A stretch of 64,000 nt of DNA from PALSA-612 sp963846915 (GTDB lineage Bacteria; Actinomycetota; Thermoleophilia; Gaiellales; Gaiellaceae). The stretch lies in assembly GCA_963846915.1 (NCBI GenBank), contig CAWJXV010000006.1, positions 1 through 64,000 on the forward strand. The letters are read 5' to 3'. Under the pieces are notes generated by a model, which ran no database searches, had not been told where the DNA came from, and saw only the letters and a program-made list of their open reading frames with translations. The position numbers and the translations under genes were made by a program. Below are positions 19,591 to 29,511 of this stretch, piece by piece. Each line of letters begins with the position of its first letter. The stretch's first letter is position 1.

Positions 19591-20229
19591 CACGAACCTG
19601 CTCCTCGCGCTTCGAGCGGGGCGACGTCCTGTCGTGAGCCACCTGCGCGATGTCCGCGGCTCCTGGAGCGCTCCACGGCGCCGGCGACGGCCCGGCGGCG
19701 GCAGCGAGCGCGACTCACGCCTGTTCTCGTGCCCGAGCGAGCCGAGCACCGTGCCGTGCTCCGCTCCGGCGCTCGGTGCTCGGCTCGCGCGACGCGCGCC
19801 ACGCGCGAGCACGGCCTCGGGCCTGACATCCTCGCCGAGCCGCCCGACCTCGCCGGGATGCTGCGCCAGCCTGCGCGCCGCCGACCCGCGCCGCGACGCT
19901 GGGGGAGGCGCTCCTCGACCAGCGGCTCGTCGCCGGGATCGGGAACATGTGGCGCGCCGAGGCGCTCTGGCAGCGCGCACCTCTCGCCGTGGCTGCGCGC
20001 TCGGCGACGACGACCGAAGAGGAGCTGCTCGCGGCCCTCGGCGAGGCGCGCGCGGCTGATGCGCGCGTCCGTCACGGGCCGCCGAGTCGAGCGCGCGTCT
20101 ACCGCCGGGCGGGCCGCCCGTGCGCGCGCTGTGGCGCGACGATCCTGGCCGCGGGCAGGGCGAGGACAACCGGATCGCGTACTGGTGCCCCGGCTGCCAC
20201 GAGAGGAGAGGCGCCGCCGGCCGAAGTAA
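19591..20229 (+). CDS. nei: Fpg/Nei-family DNA glycosylase, N-terminus missing or unreadable (frameshifts)
   Basis: The middle and C-terminal parts of an endonuclease VIII-type glycosylase that removes oxidised bases. Recognisable are NLLL...SHLRM, GPDILAEPPDLAGML, LLDQRLVAGIGNMWRAEALW of the H2TH domain, RASVTGRRVERA, and the C-terminal zinc finger (PCARCGATIL...YWCPGC). The first 50 or so residues, carrying the catalytic Pro2 and Glu3, are not readable: that stretch codes better on the other strand. Five or more frame changes occur, mostly +1 with at least one or two -1. The end was set at a TAA in the frame after the zinc finger. It may be truncated or just badly resolved. Confidence 0.78.
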   Translation, partial: HEPAPRASSGATSCREPPARCPRLLERSTAPATARRRQRARLTPVLVPERAEHRAVLRSGARCSARATRATREHGLGPDILAEPPDLAGMLRQPARRRPAPRRWGRRSSTSGSSPGSGTCGAPRRSGSAHLSPWLRARRRRPKRSCSRPSARRARLMRASVTGRRVERASTAGRAARARAVARRSWPRAGRGQPDRVLVPRLPREERRRRPK

Positions 20230-20236
20230 GAGAAGC

Positions 20237-21550
20237 GTGGCAGTCCGCTCTCCCCAGCTCTACGAGCGCGCTCCGGCGCCACTGCCTCGGCGCGTTCGCG
20301 TACCTCTACCGCGAGTCGAGGCCGAGGCGCCGCTCCCGTTCTCGTTCGAGGAGCACGCCGCGCCCGGTCGGCCGGCGCTCTACGAGTACCGCCCGCTCGG
20401 CGCGCAGCTACGTCGAGGACCGCGCGGAGCGGCTCGCGGCGCCTCGACGACGCGCAGTTCGCGCTCGAGGAGCTCGCGCCGCGAGCCCGCGGCGGCGATC
20501 TTCGCGCACGCGCACGCCGGCGGCGACCCGACCGAGGAGTCGGCGCTCTACCGCACGATCCTGCTCCCGCTCCTCGCCGGCGTGGCCGAGCGCTGCGGCG
20601 GCTTCGAGTGGGACGACGACGTCTTCAACCGCGCCTACCCGAGCTCGAGCACTCGCTCTTCGGCGAGAGGCACGCCTACGGCGCGGTCGCGCCGCTCGTC
20701 GGCCTGTCCGCCGCGTTCCGGTCGACCTCGGCCGCGGACTGCGCGTGCGCCTGGCCGTCGCCGGCGAGATCGCCGACGTACTGGCCCGAGGCGAACGGGC
20801 TGCTGCCGCCCGGCTTCGGGCAGGAGCCGGAGCGGCTCGTGCGTGATCGAGCTCGAGTGCGTGTTCCCGGCCGGCGCGGTCGAGCCGCCCGACGCGCCCG
20901 GCGAGATCGCCGACGCGGTCACCGCGCTCCGGCTCGCGACGGCGGCCCCGATCGCGGCCGGGCCCGGTGCTCTTCGAGCGGCTCGACTGGCGTCCGTACG
21001 GCGTCCGCCCGGTGCTGCCGATCGCGGCGACCGAGCCTGCCGGGCGAGGCGACGCGGCTCGACGAGTTTCGCGGCCGGCTCGCGGCGCGATCTCCTCGAG
21101 CGGCTCGCCGCTCGCCGACGACGACCCGGAGCTCGGCGAGGCGCTCGACCGCTGGGAGCTGTCGCTGTTCGCAGCCGAGCCGTACCGCTCGGAGCAGCTG
21201 CGCGAGTCGCTCGGCGCGCTGCTCGGCGGCGGCGACGGGCTCTGGGCGGCGGCCGCGCGGTTGGCGGTGCTCGTCGGCGAGGACGCGGCGCGAGCGCGGC
21301 GAGCTGTTCGCCCGCCTGCGCGGCCTGACGAGCGGCGGCCACGCGTCGCAGGACGGACGCCGACATGATCCGCCGCGCGCTCTCGAGGTGCTGATGCCGG
21401 GCGACCGGCTCGGGCTCATCGAGCGCCTCGACGACTCGCTGCTCGGCCTGAAGCCGCGGCCGCGCAGCTACTTCGGCGTCGCAGTCGATCGCAAGCTCGG
21501 CCGAGGCCGAAGCCGGCACGAAGTCGGCACGAAGCGGCGCGTCCGTCGGC
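20237..21550 (+). CDS. Conserved hypothetical protein, about 430 residues (many frameshifts)
   Basis: Starts GTG, reading VAVRSPQLYER, and in rotating frames gives a soluble protein: APLPFSFEEHAAPGRPALYE, FAHAHAGGDPTEESALYRTI, AGVAERCGGFEWDDDVFNRAY, IELECVFPAGAVEPPDAP, LFERLDWRPYGVRPVLPIAA, EALDRWELSLFAAEPYRSEQ, and near the end RSYFGVAVDRKL. There is no signal peptide or membrane segment. I do not recognise a family. The stop is not identifiable because of the indels, so the 3' limit is approximate. It follows the Nei gene closely and precedes a small gene, ParA and FtsZ on the same strand, so it may belong to the same transcript. Confidence 0.6.
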
Positions 21551-21566
21551 GGCTACCGTCGAGACG

Positions 21567-21801
21567 ATGGACGAGGCGCGCGCGGTCCTGGCCAGGCTCG
21601 AGCGGATCGAGGCGCTCGAGGCGGGCGGCGCGCCCGCCGGGGTGCTGCTCGACGAGGTGCGCGGCGCTGCTCCGCGAGGCCGAGGCGTGGGTGCGCGCCG
21701 AGCCGGGCGGGACCGACCTCGCGGAGACCGCGCTCGAGCGCTGCCGGGACGCGCTTCGGACGGCCGAAACCGGCACGGAGGCCCGCGCAGGACTCTGGTA
21801 A
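21567..21801 (+). CDS. Small helical hypothetical protein (one frameshift)
   Basis: About 77 residues: MDEARAVLARLERIEALEAG, then GVLLDEVR and, after a +1 step near 21662, ALLREAEAWVRAEPGG and ETALERCRDALRTAE. It is predicted to be almost entirely alpha-helical and probably forms a small coiled coil. It lies 24 bases before the longer possible start of ParA, so it may be part of the ParA-FtsZ operon. Function unknown. Confidence 0.58.
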
Positions 21802-21884
21802 CGTGGCTCGAAAGAAGCCGCACAATGGGCCTCTTACAGGTAGCATCTCAGCCCGAGCCGGACACCGTTCCGCAGAAAGCTGCC

Positions 21885-22658
21885 ATGGCACAGGTCATCG
21901 CGTTCGCCAACCAGAAGGGCGGCGTGGCGAAGACGACCTCCACCCTGAATCTCGCCGTCGCGCTGGCGGAGCAGGGCAAGCGCGTGCTGACGGTCGACCT
22001 CGACCCGCAGGGCAACCTGACGATGAGCCAGGGGCTCAACCCGGACACGATCGAGCGCTCGATGTACGACGTGCTCGTGCATCGCCTGCCGACTCGAGCA
22101 GGTGATCCACAAGGGCGAGATCGACCTCGCGGTCTCCTCGATCGACCTGGCCGGCGCCGAGCTCGCGCTCTCGAGCATGATCGGCCGCGAGCGCGCGCTC
22201 GAGCAGGCGCTGCTGCCGCGTGAAGGGCGAGTACGACTACGTGCTGATCGACACGCCGCCGTCGCTCGGCCTGCTGACGATCAACGCGCTCGTCGCCTCG
22301 GACGGCGTCATCGTGCCCGTCCAGTGCGAGTACCTGTCGCTGCGCGGCCTCGTCCAGCTCGAGAACACGCTGAGCATGATCCGCGAGAACCTGAATCCGA
22401 ACGTCGCGATCCAGGGGATCCTGCCGACGATGTTCGACGGCCGCACGCTGCATGCGCGCGAGGCGGTCGAGATCCTGCAGGAGAACTTCGGGGACCTCGT
22501 CTTCAAGACCGGATCCGCAAGACGGTGCGGTACGCGGAGGCGCCGGTGAAGGGCGCTGAGCGTGCTCAAGTACGAGCCCGCAGGGAAGCGCGGCCGAGGC
22601 CTATCGCGAGCTGGCAAAGGAGGTCATGAATGGCGCGAAAGCGCGCCAGCATGCGTGA
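21885..22658 (+). CDS. parA: ParA/Soj-type Walker ATPase (frameshifts)
   Basis: About 257 residues. The deviant Walker A is NQKGGVAKTT after MAQVIAFA; switch I is VDLDPQGNLT; and the Walker B region is YDYVLIDTPPSLGLLTINAL. CEYLSLRGLVQLENTL and GILPTMFDGRT complete the family signature. Such ATPases position chromosomes or other cargo on the nucleoid. Five frame changes are seen (four +1, one -1). ATG 21885 is used; an in-frame ATG at 21825 would add 20 residues. The end overlaps the FtsZ start by eight bases (ATGCGTGA), so ParA and FtsZ are likely made together. No ParB was found in the window. Confidence 0.92.
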
Positions 22659-23966
22659 GGGCCCCCTCGCCGAGCTGTTCAAGGCGACGGAGGCGGCGCA
22701 GCGCCAGGCCGAGCACGGAGCGTGACGGCGCCTCGACGAGCGGAGCGCCGAGCCGCGTCGCCCGAGGAGCCGGTCGAGCCGGCGCACCCGACGCCGCGAC
22801 CGCCTGGAGCCGGTCGACGCGGTCGTCGTCGACATCCGCCTCGCGCCTGCGCATGTGCCCGCGGAGGAGCCGGCCGAGCGAGCGCCCGCGCGCCGAGCTC
22901 TGGGACGTCGCGCCCGAGCCGCCGATCCTGCACGCGGTGCCGCGGCCCGACTCGGGCGCGTACGTCGCGGTCATCAGGGTCGTCGGCGTCGGCGGGCCGG
23001 GCCTGAACGCGGTCAACCGCATGATCGACGCGGGCCTCTCGCAGGTCGAGTTCATCGCCGTCAACACCGACATCCAGCAGCTCCAGTTCTCGGACGCGCC
23101 GCTCAAGATCCACATCGGCGCGAGCTGACCGAAGGGCTCGGCTCGGGCGCCGATCCGTCGGTCGGACGAAGGCCGCCGAGGAGAGCTACGACGAGATCAA
23201 GCAGCGCCCTGCGCGGCGCCGACATGGTCTTCGTGACCGCGGGCGAGGGCGGCGGCACCGGCTCGGGCGCGGCGCCGGTCGTCGCGCAGCATCGCGCGCG
23301 AGCTCGGCGCGCTGACCGTCGGCATCGTCACGACGCCGTTCAAGTTCGAGGGCACGCAGCGCCGGCGCATCGGCGGACGAGGGCGTCGACGAGCTGCGCG
23401 CGGCAGTGCGACACCGTGATCGTCGTCCCGAACGAGCAGCCTGCTCGAGGTGCTCGACCGCTCGACGTCGATGCTCGACGCGTTCCGCATCGCCGACGAC
23501 GTGCTCCGCCAGGGCGTGCAGGGGATCTGCGACCTGATCACGATGCCGGGCCTGATCAACCTCGACTTCGCGGACGTGCGGACGATCATGACCGACGCCG
23601 GCAACGCGCTGATGGGCATCGGCTACTCGAGCGGCGACGACCGCGCGGTCGAGGCCGTCGAGCGCGCGCTGCGCTCGCCGCTGATCGAGGGCGAGATCGA
23701 CGGGCGCGAAGGGAATCCTGCTCTCGATCGCCGGCGGCGAGGACCTGTCGCTCTTCGAGGTCAACCAGGCGGCCGAGATCGTGCGCCAGCGCGCGACCGA
23801 CGACACGAACATCATCTTCGGCGCAACGATCGACGAGCGGCTGAACGGGCAGGTCTGGGTGACCGTCGTCGCGACCGGATTCGGCGGCGCGGCGCGGCGA
23901 TCGACGACCTCGTTCCGCGCCGAAGGCGAGCCCTTCGAGCCGCCGAGCTTCCTGGCCGATCTCTAG
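22651..23966 (+). CDS. ftsZ: Cell division protein FtsZ with long N-terminal extension (frameshifts)
   Basis: The tubulin-like GTPase that forms the division ring. Core motifs are VVGVGGPGLNAVNRMIDAG, FIAVNTDIQQL, the tubulin signature GEGGGTGSGAAPVVA, NLDFADVRTIMTDAG and DTNIIFGATID. About 100 extra residues precede the GTPase domain. They start MREGPLAELFKATEAAQRQ and continue rich in Pro, Glu and Ala. The C-terminal linker is almost absent, and the tail is EPFEPPSFLADL, resembling the FtsA/SepF-binding C-terminal peptide. Roughly ten +1 frame changes interrupt the gene. I recall similar extensions in Thermoleophilia FtsZ, which supports the taxonomy. A hairpin follows the stop. Confidence 0.95.
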
Positions 23967-23968
23967 AG

Positions 23969-23997
23969 CACGGAGGAAACAGCGGGTTTCCCCCGTG
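23969..23997 (+). terminator. Hairpin after ftsZ
   Basis: Two 12-base arms (CACGGAGGAAAC and GTTTCCCCCGTG, one A-C mismatch) around a five-base loop, two bases after the ftsZ stop. No T-run follows, so termination is likely but not certain. Confidence 0.5.
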
Positions 23998-24146
23998 TAC
24001 CCCTTCCATCCGTGGTCGCGTTTCCGGCCGCTTGAGCTCAGCCGCGGCCGAGCCACGGTTGCGCCGAGGGATGATGAAGCGCGTGGCTTCTGCGAGCGGC
24101 TGAGCCCAGCGCATCGAAATCGTCAGAGCCGGACTAGGCTTGCGCC

Positions 24147-25707
24147 GTGAAAGGTGCGGTCGCCGCAGGCCATCAGCTGACCGCGGAGGCGGGAGCGCGG
24201 ATCCTCGCCGAGGGCGGGAACGCCGTCGATGCCTGTGTCGCCGCGGCGTTCACGTCCTGGGTGGCCGAGAGTCCACTGACCGGGCCCGGGGCGGGGGGCT
24301 TCATGCTCGTCCATCGGGCCCGTGACCGCTCGACGCGCCTGCTCGACTTCTTCGTCGCGACACCCGGCCTCGGCTCGCGCACGCGCCGGCGCGCGGAGAT
24401 GGAGACCGTCGACGTCGATTTCAGGGGGCGAGTCGACGCAGATCTTCCGGATCGGCTCGGCATCGTGTGCCGTTCCCGGGGCCGTCGCGGGGCTGGCCGA
24501 AGCCCACCGGCGCTACGCGACCTGCCGTGGCGGACGCTGATCGAGCCGGCGATCGAGGCCGCGCGGGACGGGGTCGAGCTGACGCGTCCGCAGGCGTACC
24601 TGCACGCGATCCTCGACCTGATCCTGCGCCACACCGCCGAGGGTCGGCGCGTGTACGGCGTCGGCGGGGCGCGCCTCGGTCCGGGCGACGCCTGCGGCTT
24701 CCCGACCTGGGGACACACTCGAGCGGCTCGCCGACGCGGGCCGGCGAGCTCTATCGCGGCGACTGGCCGCCGGCGATCGTCCGGCACCTGCGGGAGACGG
24801 GCGGCGCGGTCACCGCGGCCGATCTGCGCTCGTACCGCGTGATCTGGCGCACGACCTGTCGAGGCGGGGTTCCGCGGCTGCACGTTCGAGTCGAATCCGC
24901 CGCCGTCGTCGGGCGGCGTGCTGATCGCGCTACGGGCTTGCACTGCTCGACCGGCTCGGCATCGGCGGCGCCCGGCAGCGCCGGGCGCGACCGCGCTCGT
25001 CGACGTGATGCGGGAGCAGGGCCGGGCGCGCGGCGAACGATTCGCGACCGAGCTCCACCGCGGCGGGCTCGCCCGGCATCTGCTCGCCGAGCGGAGCCTG
25101 CGCGCCGCCGACGCGCGGATCGAGGCGGGCCAACCCGGGCGCACCCGAGCCGGCTCCGCCGGCGGCACGACGCACATCTCGGTCGTCGACGCGCGGGCAA
25201 CGCGGCCTCGCTCTCGGCGTCGACCGGCTCCGGCTCGGGCGTGATCGTGCCGGGGACCGGCATCCACCTGAACAACATGCTCGGCGAGTACGACCTGAAC
25301 CCGAGCGGTCGCGCGCTCGCTCCCGGCCGCCGGATGACGAGCATGATGGCGCCGTCGATCGTCCTGCGCGACGGGAGCCTCGTCTCGTCGTCGGCAGCGC
25401 CGGCTCGGTTCGGCTGCGCGGCGCGATCATCCAGGTGGTCGTGAACGTGGTCGGGCACGGGTTGCCGGTCGAGCGAGGCGATCGACGCCCCCACGCGTCC
25501 ATGTCGACGAGCCGCACGTCCACTGCGAGGGCGGGTTCGAGCCGGCGACGCTCGACGCGCTCGAGGCGGCGCGGGTACGACGTGGTCCGCTGGCGCCGGC
25601 GGAACCTCTTCTTCGGCGGCGTCGCGGCCGTCGAGCGGCGCGAGGACGGCAGCCTCGCCGCCGCCGGCGATCCACGCCGCGGCGGCTACGGCGTGGTCGT
25701 GGGATGA
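24147..25707 (+). CDS. ggt: Gamma-glutamyltransferase family protein (frameshifts)
   Basis: About 520 residues of a gamma-glutamyltranspeptidase-like Ntn hydrolase. The N-terminal block is GAVAAGHQLTAEAGARILAE then GGNAVDACVAAAF, and later TLIEPAIEAARDGVEL. The autoprocessing and nucleophile region is GGTTHISVVDA, whose Thr is expected to be the catalytic residue. It is followed by GSGVIVPGTGIHLNNMLGEY and RRMTSMMAPSIVL. No clear signal peptide is seen, so it may be cytosolic. Frame changes of both signs occur, with at least eight. The GTG start was chosen because homology starts at once. The stop overlaps the ATG of the GNAT gene (ATGA). Confidence 0.92.
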
Positions 25708-26217
25708 GCGACTTCGTCGTCCGCGAGCGGTGCCGGGGGACGCGCCGGCGCTCGTCGCCCTCGCGCAGGAGGTCGGGCGCCGAGCCCGAGGGCTGGCTGA
25801 TCGCCGACGACTCGTGGCGCGGCGTCCGCCGACGAGCGGCGCTACCTGAAGGCGCTTCGGCGGCACCCGCATGCCGCCGTGTTCGTCGCCGAGGACGGCG
25901 AGCGCATCGTCGGGCCGGCTCTCGGTGGCGCGCGATCCGCACCCGGCGAGCTTCCACGTCGCCGACCTCGGCCTGATGGTCGCGGCCGGCCATCGGCGCC
26001 GCGGCGTCGGCCGGGCGCTGCTCGACGCGGGCGGTCGAATGGGCGCGCGAGCGCGGCGTGCGCAAGCTCGAGCTCCACGTCTTCCCCCACAACGAGCCGG
26101 CGATCGCCCTCTACGAGAGCTTCGGCTTCGTCCGCGAGGGCTTTCGCCGCGAGCACTACCGCCGAGGCACCGGGTACGTCGACGCGATCCTGATGGCCTA
26201 TGGGTCGACGATTCTGA
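25704..26217 (+). CDS. GNAT family N-acetyltransferase (frameshifts)
   Basis: About 170 residues, starting MSDFVVRER. The acetyl-CoA-binding motif A is LGLMVAAGHRRRGVGRALLD, and motif B is FPHNEPAIALYESFGFVREG. These place it in the RimI/ribosomal acetyltransferase-like GNAT branch; the substrate is unknown. It is coupled to the upstream gamma-glutamyltransferase gene by an ATGA overlap. Several frame changes occur. The stop at 26215-26217 assumes a final +1 after MAYG; otherwise the frame runs on far past the family's usual end. Confidence 0.8.
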
Positions 26218-26407
26218 GCGGCCGGCCGAACACGTCCGGGCGGCGGGCTGTGGAAGAAATGTCACCATCGTCACACGTGCGACACAGACGCGTGCGCATT
26301 TCGGCGGTACGCTCGCCGCGGGTGGCGGGTGGCCGACATCCCCTCCCAGGGTGGGGATGCGGTTGCGTCCCGGCCGGAGACGGCCGTGTCCCGCCAGGCT
26401 CGCGAGG

Positions 26408-27024
26408 TCAGCCGTGGGAGACCTTGCCGTTCGTCGCTGCGCGCTCGCGGACCTCGCGCTCGCGGCTGACGGCCTCGATCGCCGGCCTCGAGGAGCTCGC
26501 AGAGCTGCCTGAGACGCTCGGGCTCGGACAGCAGCTCGAGCAGCTCCTGCTTCGGCTCGATGCCGAAGTCGACCCGCGCGGCGATCTCGAACGAGAGCGA
26601 GCCCGATCCTCCGTCGGGCTCGTCGATATCCTCGCCGACCGCCTCGACCAGCCGGCGGAAGAGGCTGAGCGCACGGTCGCCAGTCCGGTCCCGGACGCGT
26701 CGGCCTCCTCGTCGTCGACGCGGCTCGACCTCGCCGGTCAGGAACTCGCGGCCGGAAGTCAGCTCGCGGAGGCGGAAGCGGTCGTGGCCCTCGACGACGA
26801 CGTTCATCCGCCCGTCGTCGAACACCTGGAGCACCTCGACGACCGCCGCGCGGGTCCCGATCTCGCGCCGGCCCTGCTCGTCCTCGAGCACGAGCCCGAA
26901 CTCGCTCTCCGCTTCGCAGGCACTCGCCGATCAGCTCCTTGTAGCGCGGCTCGAAGATGTGGAGCGGAACGCGCTCCGTCGGCAGGAGGACGAGCTCGAG
27001 CGGAAAGAGTCCGATCTCGGCCAC
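26408..27024 (-). CDS. Lon protease N-terminal-like substrate-binding domain protein (frameshifts)
   Basis: About 205 residues. It starts GTG (VAEIGLFPLELVLLPTERVP, then LHIFEPRYKELI), the signature of the stand-alone Lon-N/LON_substr_bdg family. It continues EDEQGRREIGTRAAVVEVLQ, GRMNVVVEGHDRFRL and a helical C-terminus AIEAVSREREVRERA. The ATPase and peptidase domains of Lon are absent, as usual for this family. Such proteins may present substrates or act independently; the role is unknown. Three frame changes are visible. It is divergent from the HisC-like gene, with about 86 bases between the starts. Confidence 0.9.
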
Positions 27025-27110
27025 GCGGAGATCAAGCCTAGTCGACCGGCTCCGGCTCACCGGCCTCGTCCGACGGGAACCGGCTGCCGCGCCGTCGCTA
27101 GAGTCAGGCG

Positions 27111-28236
27111 ATGACCGCCCGCGCGCGAGTTTCCCGGCGATCCGTTCTTCCGCCGCGTTGCGCGGGCTCGTTCCGTACGAGCCCGGCAAGCCGGTGGAGG
27201 AAGTGCAGCGCGAGCTCGGCATCGAGCGCTGTCGTCAAGCTCGCGTCGAACGAGGGGCCGTACGGGCCGTTCCCGGCGGCGCTCGAGGCGATCGCGCGCT
27301 CGACGCCGGAGCTGAACCGCTACCCGGACGGCGGCGCGTACCGGTTGCGCGCGGCGCTCGCCGAGCGGCACGGCGTCGCCTTCGAAGAGGTGATCACGGG
27401 CGCCGGGGCGGACGGCATGATCGACTGCCTGTCCCAGATCTTCCTCGAGCCGGGCGACGAGATCGTCTGCTGCTGGCCGTCGTTCATCAGCTACGTCATC
27501 GCGGCCCGGAAGCTCGGCGCGACGCCCCGGCTCGTGCCGCTGCGCGATCACCGCTACGACCTCGACGCGATGCTGGACGCGATCGGCCCGCGGACGAAGC
27601 TCGCCTACCTCTGTCTGCCGAACAACCCGACCGGCACGGCGAACACGCGCGCCGAGGTGGAAGCCTGGTTCGACCGCGTGCCCGAGCACGTGACGACGGT
27701 CGTCGACCAGGCGTACTTCGAGTACATCGACAGCCCCGACTACGTCGACGCCGTGGCGGAGTATTTCGCTCAGGGACGCAACGTCGTCGTGCTGCGCACG
27801 TTCTCGAAGATCTACGGGCTCGCCGGCCTACGGGTCGGTTACGGGGTCGCGCCCGCACGGGTCGTGACCGAGCTGTCGAAGGTGCGCAGCGCATTCGACG
27901 TCTCGACTCCCGCACAGGAGGCCGCGCTCGCGAGCCTCGACGACGCGGCGGAGCTCAGGCGGCGGCGCGTGTTGAACGAGAGGGGCGCGGCGAGCTCGAG
28001 CGGGTGCTCCGCGAGCACGGCCTCGACCCGGTCCCGGGGGCGGTCGCGAACTTCGTCTTCGTCGAGCTCGGCGAGGATTCGCGGCCCTTCCAGGAGCGGC
28101 TGCTGCGAGAGGGCGCGATCGTTCGACCGACGCACGGGTTCGGCGCGCCGGAGGCGATCCGGGTGACCGTCGGCACGCCCGAGGAGCACGAGTTCCTCGC
28201 CGGGGCGCTCGTCGCATCACGGCAGCGGTCATGTAA
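27111..28236 (+). CDS. hisC: HisC-like histidinol-phosphate / aromatic aminotransferase (frameshifts)
   Basis: About 373 residues of a PLP-dependent fold-type I aminotransferase. It has ALRGLVPYEPGKPVEEV at the N-terminus, KLASNEGPYGPFP, the substrate-loop region ELNRYPDGGAYRLRAALAE, LPNNPTGTANTRAEVE, VVDQAYFEYID, the PLP lysine in RTFSKIYGLAGLRVGYG, and the C-terminal arginine in VRPTHGFGAPEAIRVTVG. Histidinol phosphate or aromatic amino acids are likely substrates; no other his genes are near. Three -1 breaks are seen (near 27131, 27979 and 28211). The stop TAA was placed in the frame reached by the last -1. The MFS gene follows within 20 bases. Confidence 0.9.
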
Positions 28237-28255
28237 CCTCGCTACCGTCGTCCCA

Positions 28256-29510
28256 GTGCTGACCGGGCCTCGCCGACAGCTGAGCCTGCTCGACCGGGCG
28301 CCGGCGTTCCGGTCGCTCTTCCTCGCGACGACGGTGTCGGGGATCGGCACGTGGGTCGCGGTGATCGCGCTCACGGTCGACGTCTACGACCGGACGCACT
28401 CGGCCGAATGGGTGAGCGCGCTCCTGATCGCGGACTTCCTGCCGGCCGTCGTGATCGGCCTTGCGTTCGGGCCGATCGTCGACCGGTTCTCTCGCCGGCG
28501 GCTGATGATCGGGTCGGACGTCGTCAGCGTCGGCGTCTTCGTCGCGCTCATCTTCGCCGGCACGCCGGGTCAGATCGTCGCTCTCGCCGCGGTGGCGGGC
28601 TTCGCGACGGGGTTCTTCCGCCCGGCGACGTACGCCGGGCTGCCGAACCTCGTCGAGGAGGCGGATCTCCGGCGGCGAACTCGCTACTCCGGTCGACCAC
28701 GCACCTTACGACCGTCGTCGGCACGCTGATCGGCGGCGCCGTCGTCGCTGCCGCCAGCCCTGACCTCTGCTACGCGGTCAACGCGGTCAGCTTCGCCGGC
28801 TCCGCGCTGCTCCTCGCCACGATCCCCGCGACCGGATGCGCGCTCCCGAGCACCGATCAGAAGGGGGCTATCTCGCAGAGGTACGGGCGGGGTTCTCGCT
28901 CGTCTTCCGCTCGCGGGCGCTGCTCGCCGTGTTCATCTCGTGGAACCTCGTCATGCTCGCGACCGCAGGCGTGAACGTGTCGGAGATCTTCCTCGCCAAG
29001 GTCTCGTTCGGCTCGGGCAACTTCGGCTACGGCGTCCTGTGGGCGGGAACCGGCCTCGGTCAGGTGTGCGGTGCCTTGTATGCGAGTACGTGGCTCGAGC
29101 GGCGCAACGTGTCGTTCGTCTACGGCGCCGGCCTGGCGCTGATGGCAGTCGGCACCCTCGCGGCGGCGCTGTCGCCGAACGTCTGGGTCGGTGCGCTCGC
29201 GCTCGCCATCGGCGGATCGGGTAACGGAGCCGCGATCGTCTGCAACTCGCTGCTCGTCCAGCGCGGTGCGCCCGATCGCCTGCGCGGACGCGCGTTCACG
29301 ACGATCATGAGCGTCAACTTCGCCCTGCTCGGCATCGGAATGGCCCTGGCGGGCCCGCTCACGACCGCGGTCGGAGCGCGCTGGGTATTCGCCCTCGCCG
29401 CCGTGTTCGCAGGCGTCGCAGCGATCGTCGGGCGGACGATGACCCGGGCGCTCGGCATGCTCGGCGAGTCCGACTCGCGCCGCGAGCCTGCCGCGTCGCC
29501 GACGGCCTGA
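28256..29510 (+). CDS. MFS transporter, EntS-like (frameshifts)
   Basis: About 418 residues with twelve predicted membrane helices. The N-terminus reads LDRAPAFRSLFLATTVSGIG, and the loop 2-3 motif is GPIVDRFSRRRLMIGSD, typical of the EntS/tetracycline-like MFS-3 group. It also has FFRPATYAGLPNLVEEADL and later QRGAPDRLRGRAFTTIMSV. Such proteins export small molecules by proton antiport, but the substrate is unknown. Two -1 breaks are present, near 28677 (CCC reduced to CC) and near 28850. The GTG start fits the homology. It ends one base before the MeaB start. Confidence 0.9.
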
Positions 29511-29511
29511 G

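Noticed and set aside
15011..23966. Programmed +1 frameshifting in lhr, parA and ftsZ
   Set aside because: Dozens of sites without a shared slippery motif and at different positions in each gene cannot be a regulated system; consensus error explains them.
5280..24000. All indels falling exactly on codon boundaries as a real signal
   Set aside because: Any +1 event can be placed at a codon boundary at the cost of at most one altered residue, so the observation carries no information.
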